In this document: positions 7,493-19,301 of the stretch, piece after piece
How positions within the stretch are numbered: position 1 is the stretch's first letter
Layout: each line of letters opens with the position of its first letter
DNA from: Candidatus Accumulibacter iunctus
GTDB lineage: Bacteria > Pseudomonadota > Gammaproteobacteria > Burkholderiales > Rhodocyclaceae
Reading direction: 5' to 3'
NCBI GenBank assembly: GCA_002345025.1
Contig: DDUX01000086.1
Span: 1-29,838 of the forward strand
Length of the DNA: 29,838 nucleotides
Notes under the pieces: model-generated
What the model saw: only the letters and a program-made list of their open reading frames with translations
What the model was told of the DNA's origin: nothing
The model's database searches: none
Made by a program: the position numbers and the translations under genes

Positions 7493-9135
7493 AGCTGGGT
7501 GCGCGAATTGCAGCCGGCGCACTGGCTGTCGCTGTGCTGGCGGCCGCCGGTGGCTATTGGGCCGGCAAGCGAAACGCGCCAGGCCATGCCGACGCGACGC
7601 TGCAGGCTGCCGCCATGTCCGCCGGGCCGGCAGGGAATGAGCGCAAGATCCTCTACTACCGCAACCCGATGGGCTTGCCTGACATTTCGCCAACGCCAAA
7701 GAAGGACCCCATGGGCATGGATTACATCCCGGTCTACGAGGGCGAGGCGGACGCGGCGGACGCCGCCACGAACCTTGTCATGATCAGTCCGGACAAGGTT
7801 CAGAAGCTCGGCGTCCGGACCGAGGCCGCCAGCCTGCGTTCGCTCGAGCGGATCGTTCGCGCCGCTGGACGCATTGAGCCGGACGAGCGCCGCCAGTATG
7901 CGATCGCGCCGAAGTTCGAGGGCTACGTCGAACGACTGCTGGTGAACGTGACCGGCCAGTCGGTCACCAAGGGCCAGGCGCTGTTCGAAGTGTACAGCCC
8001 GGAACTGGTCTCCGCCCAGCGCGAATACGCGATTGCCATCGAGGGTGTCGAGTCGCTGAACAACGCCGGCAGTGGCACGCGAAGCGGCATGCAGCAGTTG
8101 GCTGAAGCGAGCCTCACGCGTCTCAGGAACTGGGACATCTCCGACGAGCAGATCCGCGACCTGGCGAGTTCCGGGGATGCCCGCCGCGCGCTGACCTTCC
8201 GCTCGCCCGTCAGCGGCATCGTGACCGAGAAAAAGGCCGTTCAGGGCATGCGCTTCATGCCCGGTGAAACGCTCTACCAGGTCGCCGACCTGTCCACCGT
8301 GTGGGTGATCGCCGACGTCTTCGAGCAGGACATCGGGCTGGTGAAGTCCGGTGCGCGGGCACGGATCAAGGTCAACGCCTATCCCGACAAGACTTTCGAT
8401 GGAGCCATCACCTACGTTTATCCGATGTTGAAGGCGGAAACCCGCACCATTCCGGTGAGAGTCGAACTGGCCAATCCCGGAACCTTGCTCAAACCCGGCA
8501 TGTTTGCGCAGGTGGAACTGGCGGCGGCAACCGCGGGCAAGGTGTTGGCCGTGCCCGTTTCGGCCGTCATCGACAGCGGTACGCGCCAGATCGTCCTGGT
8601 GCAGCTCAAGGAAGGACGCTTCGAGCCGCGCGAAGTGACGCTCGGGGCCCGCGGCGAAAACCAGGTCGAAGTGCGCGACGGCGTTCGTGAAGGCGAGGAA
8701 GTGGTGGTCGCCGCCAACTTCCTGATCGACGCCGAGAGTAACCTCAAGGCTGCGGTCGCCGGCTTCGGTCACGCGGCGCATACCGTCAGCCAGCCAGCCG
8801 CCCAGGACGATGCTGCCACCAAGGCTGTGCCGGCGAGCACGGTACACCGGGCCGAAGGCAAGGTGGAGACGATCGACGCCGGCAGCGGTGTCGCGAACAT
8901 CAGCCATGGCCCGGTGGCCAGCCTCAAATGGCCGCCGATGACCATGGCGTTCAAGGTCGCCAACGAATCCCTGCGGAAGGATCTCAGGCCCGGTGCGGCG
9001 ATATCCTTCGAGTTCGTCGAGCGTGCACCGGGCGAGTGGGTGATCACCTCGGTCAAGCCGGCGGTCAAGCCGGCGCCCAGGCCGGCGGACAAGGGCGCTG
9101 GGGCTGCGCCGGCCAACCCGCACGCCGGTCACTGA
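7489..9135 (+). CDS. cusB: Periplasmic adaptor CusB fused to a CusF metallochaperone domain
   Basis: This 548-residue membrane-fusion protein links the inner-membrane pump to the outer-membrane channel. An N-terminal anchor or signal lies at about 5-25. Residues 53-85 (ILYYRNPMGLPDISPTPKKDPMGMDYIPVYE) are the Met-rich metal-binding segment typical of CusB. The barrel-sandwich and beta-barrel domains follow (about 95-425: APKFEGYVERLLVNVTGQSVTKGQALFEVYSPEL; FRSPVSGIVTEKKAVQGMRFMPGETLYQVADLSTVWV). After an Ala-rich linker, residues 453-523 form a complete CusF-like domain with H473, W481, M484 and M486 (ISHGP, LKWPPMTMAF), the Cu(I)/Ag(I) ligands and capping Trp. The tail PHAGH adds His. Fusions of this kind are known in SilB-type proteins. 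No separate cusF gene is seen nearby. Confidence 0.92.
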   Translation: MKLGARIAAGALAVAVLAAAGGYWAGKRNAPGHADATLQAAAMSAGPAGNERKILYYRNPMGLPDISPTPKKDPMGMDYIPVYEGEADAADAATNLVMISPDKVQKLGVRTEAASLRSLERIVRAAGRIEPDERRQYAIAPKFEGYVERLLVNVTGQSVTKGQALFEVYSPELVSAQREYAIAIEGVESLNNAGSGTRSGMQQLAEASLTRLRNWDISDEQIRDLASSGDARRALTFRSPVSGIVTEKKAVQGMRFMPGETLYQVADLSTVWVIADVFEQDIGLVKSGARARIKVNAYPDKTFDGAITYVYPMLKAETRTIPVRVELANPGTLLKPGMFAQVELAAATAGKVLAVPVSAVIDSGTRQIVLVQLKEGRFEPREVTLGARGENQVEVRDGVREGEEVVVAANFLIDAESNLKAAVAGFGHAAHTVSQPAAQDDAATKAVPASTVHRAEGKVETIDAGSGVANISHGPVASLKWPPMTMAFKVANESLRKDLRPGAAISFEFVERAPGEWVITSVKPAVKPAPRPADKGAGAAPANPHAGH

Positions 9136-9170
9136 CCGACCGCTGCGGCCATCAACGGAGATTCGGCGCG

Positions 9171-12308
<3,138 letters not shown>

Positions 12309-12619
12309 GCCGGCGTGTTCTTGGCGATAGGTGTTCTCTTCAGGAGGGTACGACGGATGTGACGTGGCATGCCCCTTGTGCTGTGCATCCATACACCTTT
12401 TTGGGTGTCTGCTCCACGCTGGGCGTCATCGGCACATGGTGACCAGAATGCCTTGACGTATTGAACCTTCGAGGTTGGCACCGCGGGAGCGGCGACGTTT
12501 CATGCACGCGGAGTCGCGCGGTCACACGCAGGTCTTTCTTCTTTCCCGTGATGGAGCGAAAACATGTAGCGCGTTCGCTCGTAGCCCGTCCGGAAAAAAA
12601 AGAAAGACCTGACGATTGG
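12309..12619. other. Convergent intergenic region after cusA
   Basis: This 311-bp stretch lies between the ends of cusA and the SLC13-type gene. I find no gene. It holds two weak hairpins on the cusA side (ACACC/GGTGT at 12393-12408 and AACCT/AGGTT at 12464-12476), either of which might help end cusA transcription, and the large composite inverted repeat at 12530-12610. Confidence 0.6.
12530..12610. repeat. Composite inverted repeat, possible terminator or MITE-like element
   Basis: Outer arms AGGTCTTTCTT (12530-12540) and AAGAAAGACCT (12600-12610) are perfectly complementary over 11 bp. An inner pair, GAGCGAA (12554-12560) and TTCGCTC (12574-12580), forms a nested stem. The element begins 9 nt after the SLC13-gene stop, so it may serve as its terminator (the minus strand has a run of eight T), or it may be a small non-autonomous element. 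Confidence 0.5.
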
Positions 12620-14455
12620 TCACAAGGGCCAGAACAAGGGGATCAGGCAACTCATCAGCAGCCAGGTAATGATGTTCATCGGCACGCCCATGCGGGCGAA
12701 ATCGGAAAACCGGTAATTTCCAGCGCTGTACACCAGAGTATTGGTCTGATAGCCGATGGGCGTGGCAAAGCTGCAACTGGCGGCAAACATCACGCCGACC
12801 ACGAAGGGACGCGGATCAACGCCCAACTGCTGGGCGATACCGATCACCACCGGCGTAAACAGCACGGCCACCGCGTTGTTGCTGAGAAATTCAGTGGCGA
12901 TCGAGGTGATGAGAATCACCAGCGACAGCAGTATCCAGGGTGACAGGCCACCGCCCAATGCGACCAGTTGCGTTGCCAGCAGCTTATCCAGGCCGGAATT
13001 GTGCATGGCAATGCTGATCGCCAGCATGCCGAAAATCAGCATCAGGATGGGCCATTCGATGGACTTGTAGGCCTCGTCGGCGCGAATGCAACCGGACGCC
13101 ACCACCACCACCGCGCCAATCAGTGCCAGACCCTCGATCGGCATCACCTTGAACGCGGCCAGTACCATGACCGCCACAATTGTCCCCAGCGCCAGCGGCG
13201 CCTTGGCACGGCGGTCCCTGATCTGGCGGCCTTCGGTGATCGCGAACAAGTCGCCATTGTCGCAAAACCGCGTGATCTGGGCGGGTGTACCCTCCACCAG
13301 TAGTACATCACCGACCTGCAGTTGAAAGTCGTCGCCGAGCTCGGCAAACGAAGCGTCGCGCCGATGCACCGCGATCAGGTGAATACCGTAACGCGTCATC
13401 AGGTCAAGATCACGGATCGGCCGCAGCACATAGCGGGATGTCTGGCCGACAATCGCTTCGACCATCACCACGTCGCGCCGGCGCAAGGTTTCCAGATCAT
13501 GGTCGCCGCCCTGCATCTGCAGGCCGACCAGATCAGTGCGTCGCAGATCCATCATGGCACTGCTGCGGCTATGCACCACCACACGGTCGCCGGCTTCGAT
13601 ACGCATCGCCGGATCCGGGCTGGAGAATTCGGCCTCGCCGCGGCACAAATTCAGCACCTGAACGCTGCCATTGGCCAGTCGGGCCTCTTCCAGGGTCTTG
13701 CCGATCAACCGTGAATCGCCCGGAACAAACAGTTCGGTGATGAACAGGCGCTCACCACTACCGGTAAACTGCTGCGTAAGGGTCTCCCGTACCGGCAAAA
13801 GGCGCTGCGCGGTAAAGTACATGAAGGCACAGCCCGCTGCCCCCAGGAGCAGAGCCGGAGCACTGATCTCGAACATCGCAAAGGGAGCGAGACCGTGGGC
13901 CCGTGCCACGCCATCCACCAGAATGTTGGTCGAGGTGCCGACCATCGTCACCAAGCCACCCAGAATGGTGGCGTAGGAAAGCGGAATCAGGAGCCGCGAA
14001 GGGGCAATCCTGTACCGGTCGGCCAGCTTCATTACGGCCGGGATCATCACCATCACGATGGGCGTATTGTTGATGAAGGGCGAGACCACCATCCCCACCA
14101 GCATCAGGGCCACCAGCAAGTGCCGCTCGCTGTGCCCGGCCAGCACCCCCAGCCAGTCGCCCAGCCTATCCACCAGGCCAGTCCTGGACAAGGCACCGCT
14201 GATGATGAACAGGCAGGCAATGGTGATCGGTGCGCTGTTGGCAAACACCCCAAGCACTTCACCCGGCTTGAGAATACCCAGCGTCATCAGCACGGCCACG
14301 GCCACCATGGCCGCGACGTCGGGCTTCAGCCATTCGCGGACAAAGGTGGCGAACAGTACGATGAGGACTAGGCTCACGGCAAAGACGTGCAGTTCTTCCG
14401 GCAGTAACATTTTGGGGTGGCGCTGAGCAATGAAAACGGCCGCAGCATAGTTCAC
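12620..14455 (-). CDS. SLC13/DASS-type permease with two TrkA-C domains
   Basis: This 611-residue inner-membrane transporter belongs to the divalent anion:Na+ symporter/SLC13 group. The N-terminal membrane half (about 20-210) includes the signature-like SPFINNTPIVMVMIPAVMKLADR and GGLVTMVGTSTNILVDG. Two soluble TrkA-C (RCK-C) domains follow (about 220-400: GDSRLIGKTLEEARLANGSVQVLNLCRG...GDRVVVHSRS; then LRPIRDLDLMTRYGIHLIAVHRRD...VGDVLLVEG). The C-terminal membrane half contains TEFLSNNAVAVLFTPVVIGIAQQLG and SFATPIGYQTNTLVYSAG, the second substrate motif. Close relatives are often annotated as sulfate, dicarboxylate or unspecified anion transporters; the substrate cannot be read here. The GTG at 14455 gives MNYAAAVF; the ATG at 14410 (MLLPEELHVF) is a reasonable alternative, and neither has a strong ribosome site. 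Confidence 0.85.
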   Translation of the reverse strand: MNYAAAVFIAQRHPKMLLPEELHVFAVSLVLIVLFATFVREWLKPDVAAMVAVAVLMTLGILKPGEVLGVFANSAPITIACLFIISGALSRTGLVDRLGDWLGVLAGHSERHLLVALMLVGMVVSPFINNTPIVMVMIPAVMKLADRYRIAPSRLLIPLSYATILGGLVTMVGTSTNILVDGVARAHGLAPFAMFEISAPALLLGAAGCAFMYFTAQRLLPVRETLTQQFTGSGERLFITELFVPGDSRLIGKTLEEARLANGSVQVLNLCRGEAEFSSPDPAMRIEAGDRVVVHSRSSAMMDLRRTDLVGLQMQGGDHDLETLRRRDVVMVEAIVGQTSRYVLRPIRDLDLMTRYGIHLIAVHRRDASFAELGDDFQLQVGDVLLVEGTPAQITRFCDNGDLFAITEGRQIRDRRAKAPLALGTIVAVMVLAAFKVMPIEGLALIGAVVVVASGCIRADEAYKSIEWPILMLIFGMLAISIAMHNSGLDKLLATQLVALGGGLSPWILLSLVILITSIATEFLSNNAVAVLFTPVVIGIAQQLGVDPRPFVVGVMFAASCSFATPIGYQTNTLVYSAGNYRFSDFARMGVPMNIITWLLMSCLIPLFWPL

Positions 14456-14469
14456 CCACCATAGACAAA

Positions 14470-14490
14470 CAAGGAATGAACAATTCCTTG
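14470..14490. repeat. Perfect hairpin upstream of the SLC13-type gene
   Basis: CAAGGAAT (14470-14477) and ATTCCTTG (14483-14490) form a perfect 8-bp stem with a 5-nt loop, 14 bp upstream of the GTG start. It could be an operator or a leader RNA structure. The surrounding 14456-14744 holds no gene I can support. Confidence 0.45.
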
Positions 14491-14744
14491 CTTATATCGC
14501 CTGGATCTACCAGACGCTCACTCGTGGCTCGACCTGAGGCAAAGAGATCGACCTGACATCTCCTGCCCGCTCTTCACCCGGCTTGAGCACTGCAAATCGA
14601 TTGGCAGCGGCCAGAAGGGACTGCTGTAGCTCGGTCGTTACCTCTACCGCCCCTCCCCGCACAGCATTCCGGCCTTCATCCGAGCGCTTCCCCGCCACGC
14701 CCGGGGAGCATGGCAGCTGGCGGTGATCCGGGGTATAGCGACGA

Positions 14745-15146
14745 TCAAGCCAGCCAGTTCTCTACCGTCAGCCCCGACACGCGCGAAAATTCGCCGACGT
14801 TATCGGTAACGAGCACGGCGCGCAAGGCCAGCGCCTGAGCGGCAATCCAGCAATCGTTGGCGCCAATCGGCACGCCCTGACGTCCCAGCTCGGCGCGAAC
14901 GACACCGTAATAACGACTCGTGGCCGCATCGAGAGCGACGACGTGCAGCCCGTCGACCACGCGCGCGAGACGCGCAGCATTCTTCTCGCGGTGCAGGCTT
15001 TTCTCGACGTCCAGCGCCAGTTCGCCGAGCACCACGGGCGAGAGGACGATTTCCGAAAGTGGGGTGGCTTCGAGCTTCTCGCGCACCCGCTCAACACCCT
15101 TCATCGCGGCGATCAGGATGTTCGTGTCAAGCAGCAGGCAGCGCAT
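14745..15146 (-). CDS. vapC: PIN-domain toxin, VapC family
   Basis: This 133-residue putative endoribonuclease toxin starts with the PIN signature MRCLLLDTNILIAAMKG (Asp7). Conserved acidic positions follow in VVLGELALDVEKS (Glu), ANDCWIAAQAL (Asp) and LVTDN (Asp), which would form the Mg2+-binding active site that cuts RNA, typically tRNA or rRNA in this family. The open frame extends upstream through the antitoxin in another frame, but the family N-terminus fixes the start at ATG 15146. That start lies one base after the antitoxin stop (TGACATG), so the toxin is translated by coupling. All catalytic residues are present, so it is probably active when freed. The RNA target is not readable from the sequence. 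Confidence 0.88.
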   Translation of the reverse strand: MRCLLLDTNILIAAMKGVERVREKLEATPLSEIVLSPVVLGELALDVEKSLHREKNAARLARVVDGLHVVALDAATSRYYGVVRAELGRQGVPIGANDCWIAAQALALRAVLVTDNVGEFSRVSGLTVENWLA

Positions 15147-15147
15147 G

Positions 15148-15378
15148 TCAGTCGAGAACCGGAGACGGATCAGCGAGCAGTTCCGCCGGTGCCTCAAGGT
15201 CGCTGTCGCTTTCTTGCCAGAAAGGCCGGAACAGCTCGGCGGCCATGCGCGGCGCTTCAGGCACGATGCGTGCGACCACCTTGCCGTGACGGGTGATCGA
15301 GATTTCCTCGCCGGCCTCGACGGCCGCAAGAAGCGCCGAAAACCTGGCTTCTGCTTCGGCAACCTGAACAGTACGCAT
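15148..15378 (-). CDS. Phd/YefM-family antitoxin
   Basis: This 76-residue antitoxin should neutralise the adjacent VapC and repress their shared promoter. The Phd/YefM fold is clear: TVQVAEAEARFSALLAAVEAGEEISITRHGKVVARIVPEAP occupies residues 3-44. The acidic tail (QESDSDLEAPAELLADPSPVLD) is the likely toxin-binding segment. ATG 15378 is preferred; the in-frame TTG at 15390 would add four residues. The partner of a VapC is often a VapB or AbrB type; the Phd type used here is a common alternative. The 14-bp palindrome just upstream fits autoregulation. Confidence 0.85.
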   Translation of the reverse strand: MRTVQVAEAEARFSALLAAVEAGEEISITRHGKVVARIVPEAPRMAAELFRPFWQESDSDLEAPAELLADPSPVLD

Positions 15379-15394
15379 GACCGATCTCAAATTG

Positions 15395-15408
15395 TGACCA
15401 GATGGTCA
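15395..15408. promoter_or_regulatory. Palindromic operator candidate of the toxin-antitoxin operon
   Basis: TGACCAGATGGTCA has perfect 6-bp arms around GA, 17 bp before the antitoxin ATG. Phd-family antitoxins repress their own operons through short palindromes, so this is the probable autoregulatory site. Confidence 0.6.
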
Positions 15409-15524
15409 TTCTACGCCGCAGGAACGAATGGCCAAGCTGCCAAATCACGAGACGACATCAAAATGCGCACCGCCACCAATCCAGGCAGGATCGCCGGCTG
15501 CTGGCCGCCCACCACACCATCCGC

Positions 15525-17540
15525 TCACTTCAGAATCCCGAGCAGGTTCGAGAAGCCATCGGTCCACGCCGTGAAGCCCGGGCGCGGCAGCAGCGCCTTC
15601 GTCCCGCTGACCGCCGCCTGCAGGCTGGCTACGCGCTCGGGTCGGACGATCAGCGCCCACAGCGAGCGGCGACAGAAGACCTCGCCGTCACCCGGCTCGA
15701 GAGCGACGACGAGGACGCTCAGGCCGAGCTGTTGAGCGGCGGCGGCGACCACCGGCTGCAGATCGAGGTAGCGGTTGGTGATGTGCACGGCGAGGATGCC
15801 GTCGCTCCGCATGTGCCGCAGGTAGGACTGCATCGCTTCGAGGGTCAGCAGGTGCGCCGGGATCGAGTCGCCCGAGAAGGCGTCGATGGCGAGCAGGTCG
15901 AAGGCCTGCGCCGCTTCGCTCTCGAGCATCAGGCGGCCATCGCCGAGCACCGGCACGATGCGCGCCCGGCTCTCGGCCAGGTAGCTGAAGTCGCTGCGCG
16001 CGAGATCGAGGACCTGGTCGTCGATCTCGTACAGCCGCATTTCGTCGCCCTGGCGGCCGTAGGTCGCGAGCGTGCCGGCGCCGAGGCCGACGACGCCGAT
16101 CTTGCGCGGCCGGTCGGTCGGCAGGCTGAGCAGCGCCTGGCCGATGCCCGACTGCTCGCAGTAGTAGGCGGTCGGTCGCCGGCTGTGCTCGGGGGCGATG
16201 AACTGCTCGCCGTGGTTGATGCGGCCGTGGAACATCCTGCGCTTGATGCCGAGGTCGTCCTCGCTGACGTCGTCGATGCGCAACTGGCCATAGAAGTTGC
16301 GCATGACGCGCCGGTAATCCTCGACGTAATCGACCGAGATTCCCGCCAGCCGATAGCCGTAGAGGGCAAGCGCGATGAGCAGCAGCCAGCGCCAGATCGG
16401 CTTCACTTCCGGCCAGAGAACGATGATCACCAGCACGGCGCAGAGGAAAAGGCCGATCGGCAACTCGAAGTAGGCGTTGAACAGCGCCGGCGCGAGCAGG
16501 CCGACGAAACTGCCGCCAAGCGCGCCGCCAATCGACAGCATCAGGTAGAACAGCGTCAGGTGACGAACCGGCGGGCGCCGCCGAACCAGTTCGCCATGAC
16601 AGACCATGCAGAAGACGAAGAGGGCGAGGCAGAGCACGCTGACCAGCATCGGCACCGGCATGCCGACTTCGGCGAGAACCTGGTCGAGGGCGATGAAGGC
16701 GATCGGCAGTGCGATCAGGAAACCGCGGCGATGATAGTAGCGCGGGGCATCGAAGCAGAGAATGAAGCTCAGCAGGTAGATGCTCAGCGGCACCACCCAG
16801 AGGAACGGCACCGGCGCGACGTCCTGCGTCAGGTGACGGGTCAGCGCCAGAAGGAGAATCGAGGCGGTCATCGCCAGCCCGATCCACAGCAGGCACTCGC
16901 GCAGCGGCGGCCGCGCCACCGGCTCCGAACTGGCCGGGCGGCGCTCGAGTTCGCCCGAGACACCCTGCCACGACTGCCAGGCGCTGGCCAGGCAAGCGAT
17001 GACGAAGAAGACGTAGCCGACCGACCAGGCGTTCGCCTGCTGCGCGACGACGAAGAAGGGTTCGACGAGCACCGGATACGAGAGCAACGCGAGCATCGAC
17101 GCCAGGTTCGACAGCGCGTAGAGGCGATACGGCATCAGGCTGTTGAACGAGCGCGCATACCACGCCTGCATCAGTGGCCCGGTGGTCGACAGCAGCAGGT
17201 ACGGCATGCCGACCGCTGTGCCGAGAACGACGAGCACGTTCCACGTCGGGCTGGCAAAGGCAGCGTCCTTCCAGGCCGGATTGGCGACCACCGGTAGCGT
17301 CGCCAGACTGAGCAGCAGCAGTGCGCAGTGGACGATGTTCTGGCGGCGCGGCGACAGCCACTCGTGCAGCAGGTGCACGTAGAGGTAGCCGAGCAGCAGC
17401 ACCGCCTGAAAGAAGACCAGACAGGTGCTCCACACCGAAGATGAACCGCCGAACCAGGGCAGGATCATCTTGGCGATGATCGGCTGGATCTGGAAGAGGA
17501 GAAAGGCTGAAAGGAAGACGGTCAGGGCGAAGCTGATCAT
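15525..17540 (-). CDS. Membrane-fused spermidine-synthase-like protein
   Basis: This 671-residue protein joins a polytopic membrane half to a spermidine-synthase-like Rossmann domain. Residues 1-420 contain about ten or more hydrophobic helices beginning MISFALTVFLSAFLLFQIQPIIAKMILPWFGGSSSVW, an N-terminus typical of this fused family. The soluble C-terminal part (about 440-671) has the nucleotide-binding GVVGLGAGTLATYG, the acidic YEIDDQVLDLA, GDGRLML, and DLLAIDAFSGDSIPAHLLTLEAM. The Asp in IDAFSGD sits where polyamine synthases place their catalytic Asp. The reaction is unproven; it may be an aminopropyl transferase acting near the membrane or another S-adenosyl-dependent enzyme. The ATG overlaps the stop of the MscS gene as ATGA, so the two are translationally coupled. 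Confidence 0.85.
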   Translation of the reverse strand: MISFALTVFLSAFLLFQIQPIIAKMILPWFGGSSSVWSTCLVFFQAVLLLGYLYVHLLHEWLSPRRQNIVHCALLLLSLATLPVVANPAWKDAAFASPTWNVLVVLGTAVGMPYLLLSTTGPLMQAWYARSFNSLMPYRLYALSNLASMLALLSYPVLVEPFFVVAQQANAWSVGYVFFVIACLASAWQSWQGVSGELERRPASSEPVARPPLRECLLWIGLAMTASILLLALTRHLTQDVAPVPFLWVVPLSIYLLSFILCFDAPRYYHRRGFLIALPIAFIALDQVLAEVGMPVPMLVSVLCLALFVFCMVCHGELVRRRPPVRHLTLFYLMLSIGGALGGSFVGLLAPALFNAYFELPIGLFLCAVLVIIVLWPEVKPIWRWLLLIALALYGYRLAGISVDYVEDYRRVMRNFYGQLRIDDVSEDDLGIKRRMFHGRINHGEQFIAPEHSRRPTAYYCEQSGIGQALLSLPTDRPRKIGVVGLGAGTLATYGRQGDEMRLYEIDDQVLDLARSDFSYLAESRARIVPVLGDGRLMLESEAAQAFDLLAIDAFSGDSIPAHLLTLEAMQSYLRHMRSDGILAVHITNRYLDLQPVVAAAAQQLGLSVLVVALEPGDGEVFCRRSLWALIVRPERVASLQAAVSGTKALLPRPGFTAWTDGFSNLLGILK

Positions 17541-19207
17541 ACCGGTGTTCCCGGCTGCTGCAGCGTTCCCGTCGTCGGCCCGCCGGCTTCGGGTTCGGCC
17601 GGCGCCGCATGCCAGCTCTCGCGCGGGACGACGACGTTGCCTGCCGGCTGGACGACAAAATGCGGCGACATGATCTGCACGCCATACGTATTGAACTGAT
17701 CCTGGATGTTGGCGTGCAGCGCGGACAGCACCGGCACCCGCTCGAGCGGCTTGTCCATGTGCGCGAACAGTTCGTACTCGACGTACCAGTCGGCGAGGCT
17801 GCGCTGATAAACGAAGGGTTTCGGCAGCGCGCGCAGGCCGGGCGTCTGCTCTGCCGCAGAGATGAGCATCGCATGCACCTGTCGCCAGGGCGTGTCGTAG
17901 CCGATCGTCACCTTGGTCGACACCAGCGTCCCGCGCGCACCGGCGAGACGCGAGTAGTTCTTGATCGGACTGCCAACGAGTACCGCATTGGGGATCGTCA
18001 CTTCCTCGTTGCGCATGTTGATGATCTTGGTCGACAGGGCGCCAACCTCGCTGACGACGCCGACGGTCTCGCCGATGTCGACGAAATCGCCGACCGAGAG
18101 CGCGCGCGAGTAGACGAGCACGAGACCGCTCATCAACTGGTTGACGATCCCCGCCGAGCCGAGCGTCAGCATGAAGCCGAACATCACCGACAGCCCCTTG
18201 AAGGCATCGCTGTTGGACATCGGGATGAAGGGATAGGCAATGGCGATACCGAGGCCCCAGACGATGATGGTGCAGATGCGATGGGTGGCGTTTACAGTCT
18301 CCGGATGCAGCCCGTGCACCTGCACCCGCCCGGTTCTCGCCGCCTTGAAGAAGTTGCCGATGGCGTCGTTGAAGGCCTTGGTCAGGAAGAGGATGACGAG
18401 GGCGGTGGTCAGCGAGGGAATGGCTTCGATGAAGCCGACGCCGAGCGTCTCGAGCAGGCCGAAAAGAAAGTCGGTGAGGCGGTCGCCGAGTGGCTCGGTG
18501 AGCGGGAAGCGGGCGAGAACAAAGGTCAGCCAGAGGTAGGCGACACTCAGCCAGAGGAAGGCCATGAGGAGTTGCGCGATGCGTTGCACCAGCGCCCAGC
18601 CATGCCGCGCCCAGCGGAAGCTGCTCGACTCGGGATGTGCGTCGATCACCTTTTCGAACTGGCGGACGATGAGCGCGGCGGCGCGACGAATCAGCCAGAG
18701 CAGGAGCAGCGCGACGGCGGTCGCCGCCAGCGACAGGCCGAGCCCCTTGATGAGGACCGCTGGCCGGCGCTGCTCGCTGACCGCCAGCAGCGCCATGTGC
18801 AGTTCGTCGGCGCTGCGACGGGCGGCAGCCTCGAGCGAGATCTTCTCCTCGGGGTCGAGGTCGCCCTCGACGATGCCGAAAAGGACCGATTCACCGATAT
18901 GCAGACTGATCCCGCGCCGGTCGTCGACGACGAATGGCGTCAGCTCGATCGGTTGCGGCATCTGCGCCGCCGGCAGGGCATCGATGCGGGCGAGCGCCCG
19001 GCGCACGCGATACTCCGGGCTGGCGCCGACGAAGGTCGCGCGCAAGGTGACGATCGGCCGGAAATGGTAGTGCAGGGTCGCCTCGTTGGGACGGACCTGC
19101 TCGGCGGCGACGACCGGTCCGCTCAGGCCGGCGAGGAAGAGGCCCGCGGCAAGCCAGAAGAAGGCAAAAACAGCGGGCAGCCGGCGGCAGAAGGAATTCG
19201 CAAGCAT
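17537..19207 (-). CDS. MscS-family mechanosensitive channel
   Basis: This 556-residue inner-membrane protein belongs to the small-conductance mechanosensitive channel family, which releases solutes on osmotic downshock. A signal peptide (about 1-34) precedes a periplasmic domain of about 120 residues. Membrane helices follow at about 150-172, 208-230, 260-282, 308-328 and the pore helix at about 340-375 (LSVMFGFMLTLGSAGIVNQLMSGLVLVYSRALSVGDFVDIGETVGVVSEVGALSTKIINMRNEEVTIPNAVLVGSPIKNYS), the most conserved MscS block. A cytosolic beta/alpha domain and a Pro-rich tail close it. Extra N-terminal helices make it larger than E. coli MscS (286 residues). The ATG at 19207 has only a weak ribosome site. 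It is the upstream partner of the spermidine-synthase-like gene. Confidence 0.88.
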   Translation of the reverse strand: MLANSFCRRLPAVFAFFWLAAGLFLAGLSGPVVAAEQVRPNEATLHYHFRPIVTLRATFVGASPEYRVRRALARIDALPAAQMPQPIELTPFVVDDRRGISLHIGESVLFGIVEGDLDPEEKISLEAAARRSADELHMALLAVSEQRRPAVLIKGLGLSLAATAVALLLLWLIRRAAALIVRQFEKVIDAHPESSSFRWARHGWALVQRIAQLLMAFLWLSVAYLWLTFVLARFPLTEPLGDRLTDFLFGLLETLGVGFIEAIPSLTTALVILFLTKAFNDAIGNFFKAARTGRVQVHGLHPETVNATHRICTIIVWGLGIAIAYPFIPMSNSDAFKGLSVMFGFMLTLGSAGIVNQLMSGLVLVYSRALSVGDFVDIGETVGVVSEVGALSTKIINMRNEEVTIPNAVLVGSPIKNYSRLAGARGTLVSTKVTIGYDTPWRQVHAMLISAAEQTPGLRALPKPFVYQRSLADWYVEYELFAHMDKPLERVPVLSALHANIQDQFNTYGVQIMSPHFVVQPAGNVVVPRESWHAAPAEPEAGGPTTGTLQQPGTPV

Positions 19208-19301
19208 GGCGTGAGATGGGCGACGGTCTGGGTTGGGCTGCGATTATAGCCCCTGCCCGGCAGCATGGCCTTCCCGCGTGCGGCTCGCAGCCCGTCGGCG
19301 A

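Noticed and set aside
14507..14698. 63-codon minus-strand frame between the permease and vapC
   Set aside because: No ribosome site, no recognised family and no neighbour link; it may be chance or a gene scrap, so it is not annotated.
15402..17297. 631-codon plus-strand frame opposite the spermidine-synthase-like gene
   Set aside because: It is charged and repetitive (His/Gln/Arg/Asp) without a family signature, while the minus strand encodes clear membrane helices and a Rossmann motif.
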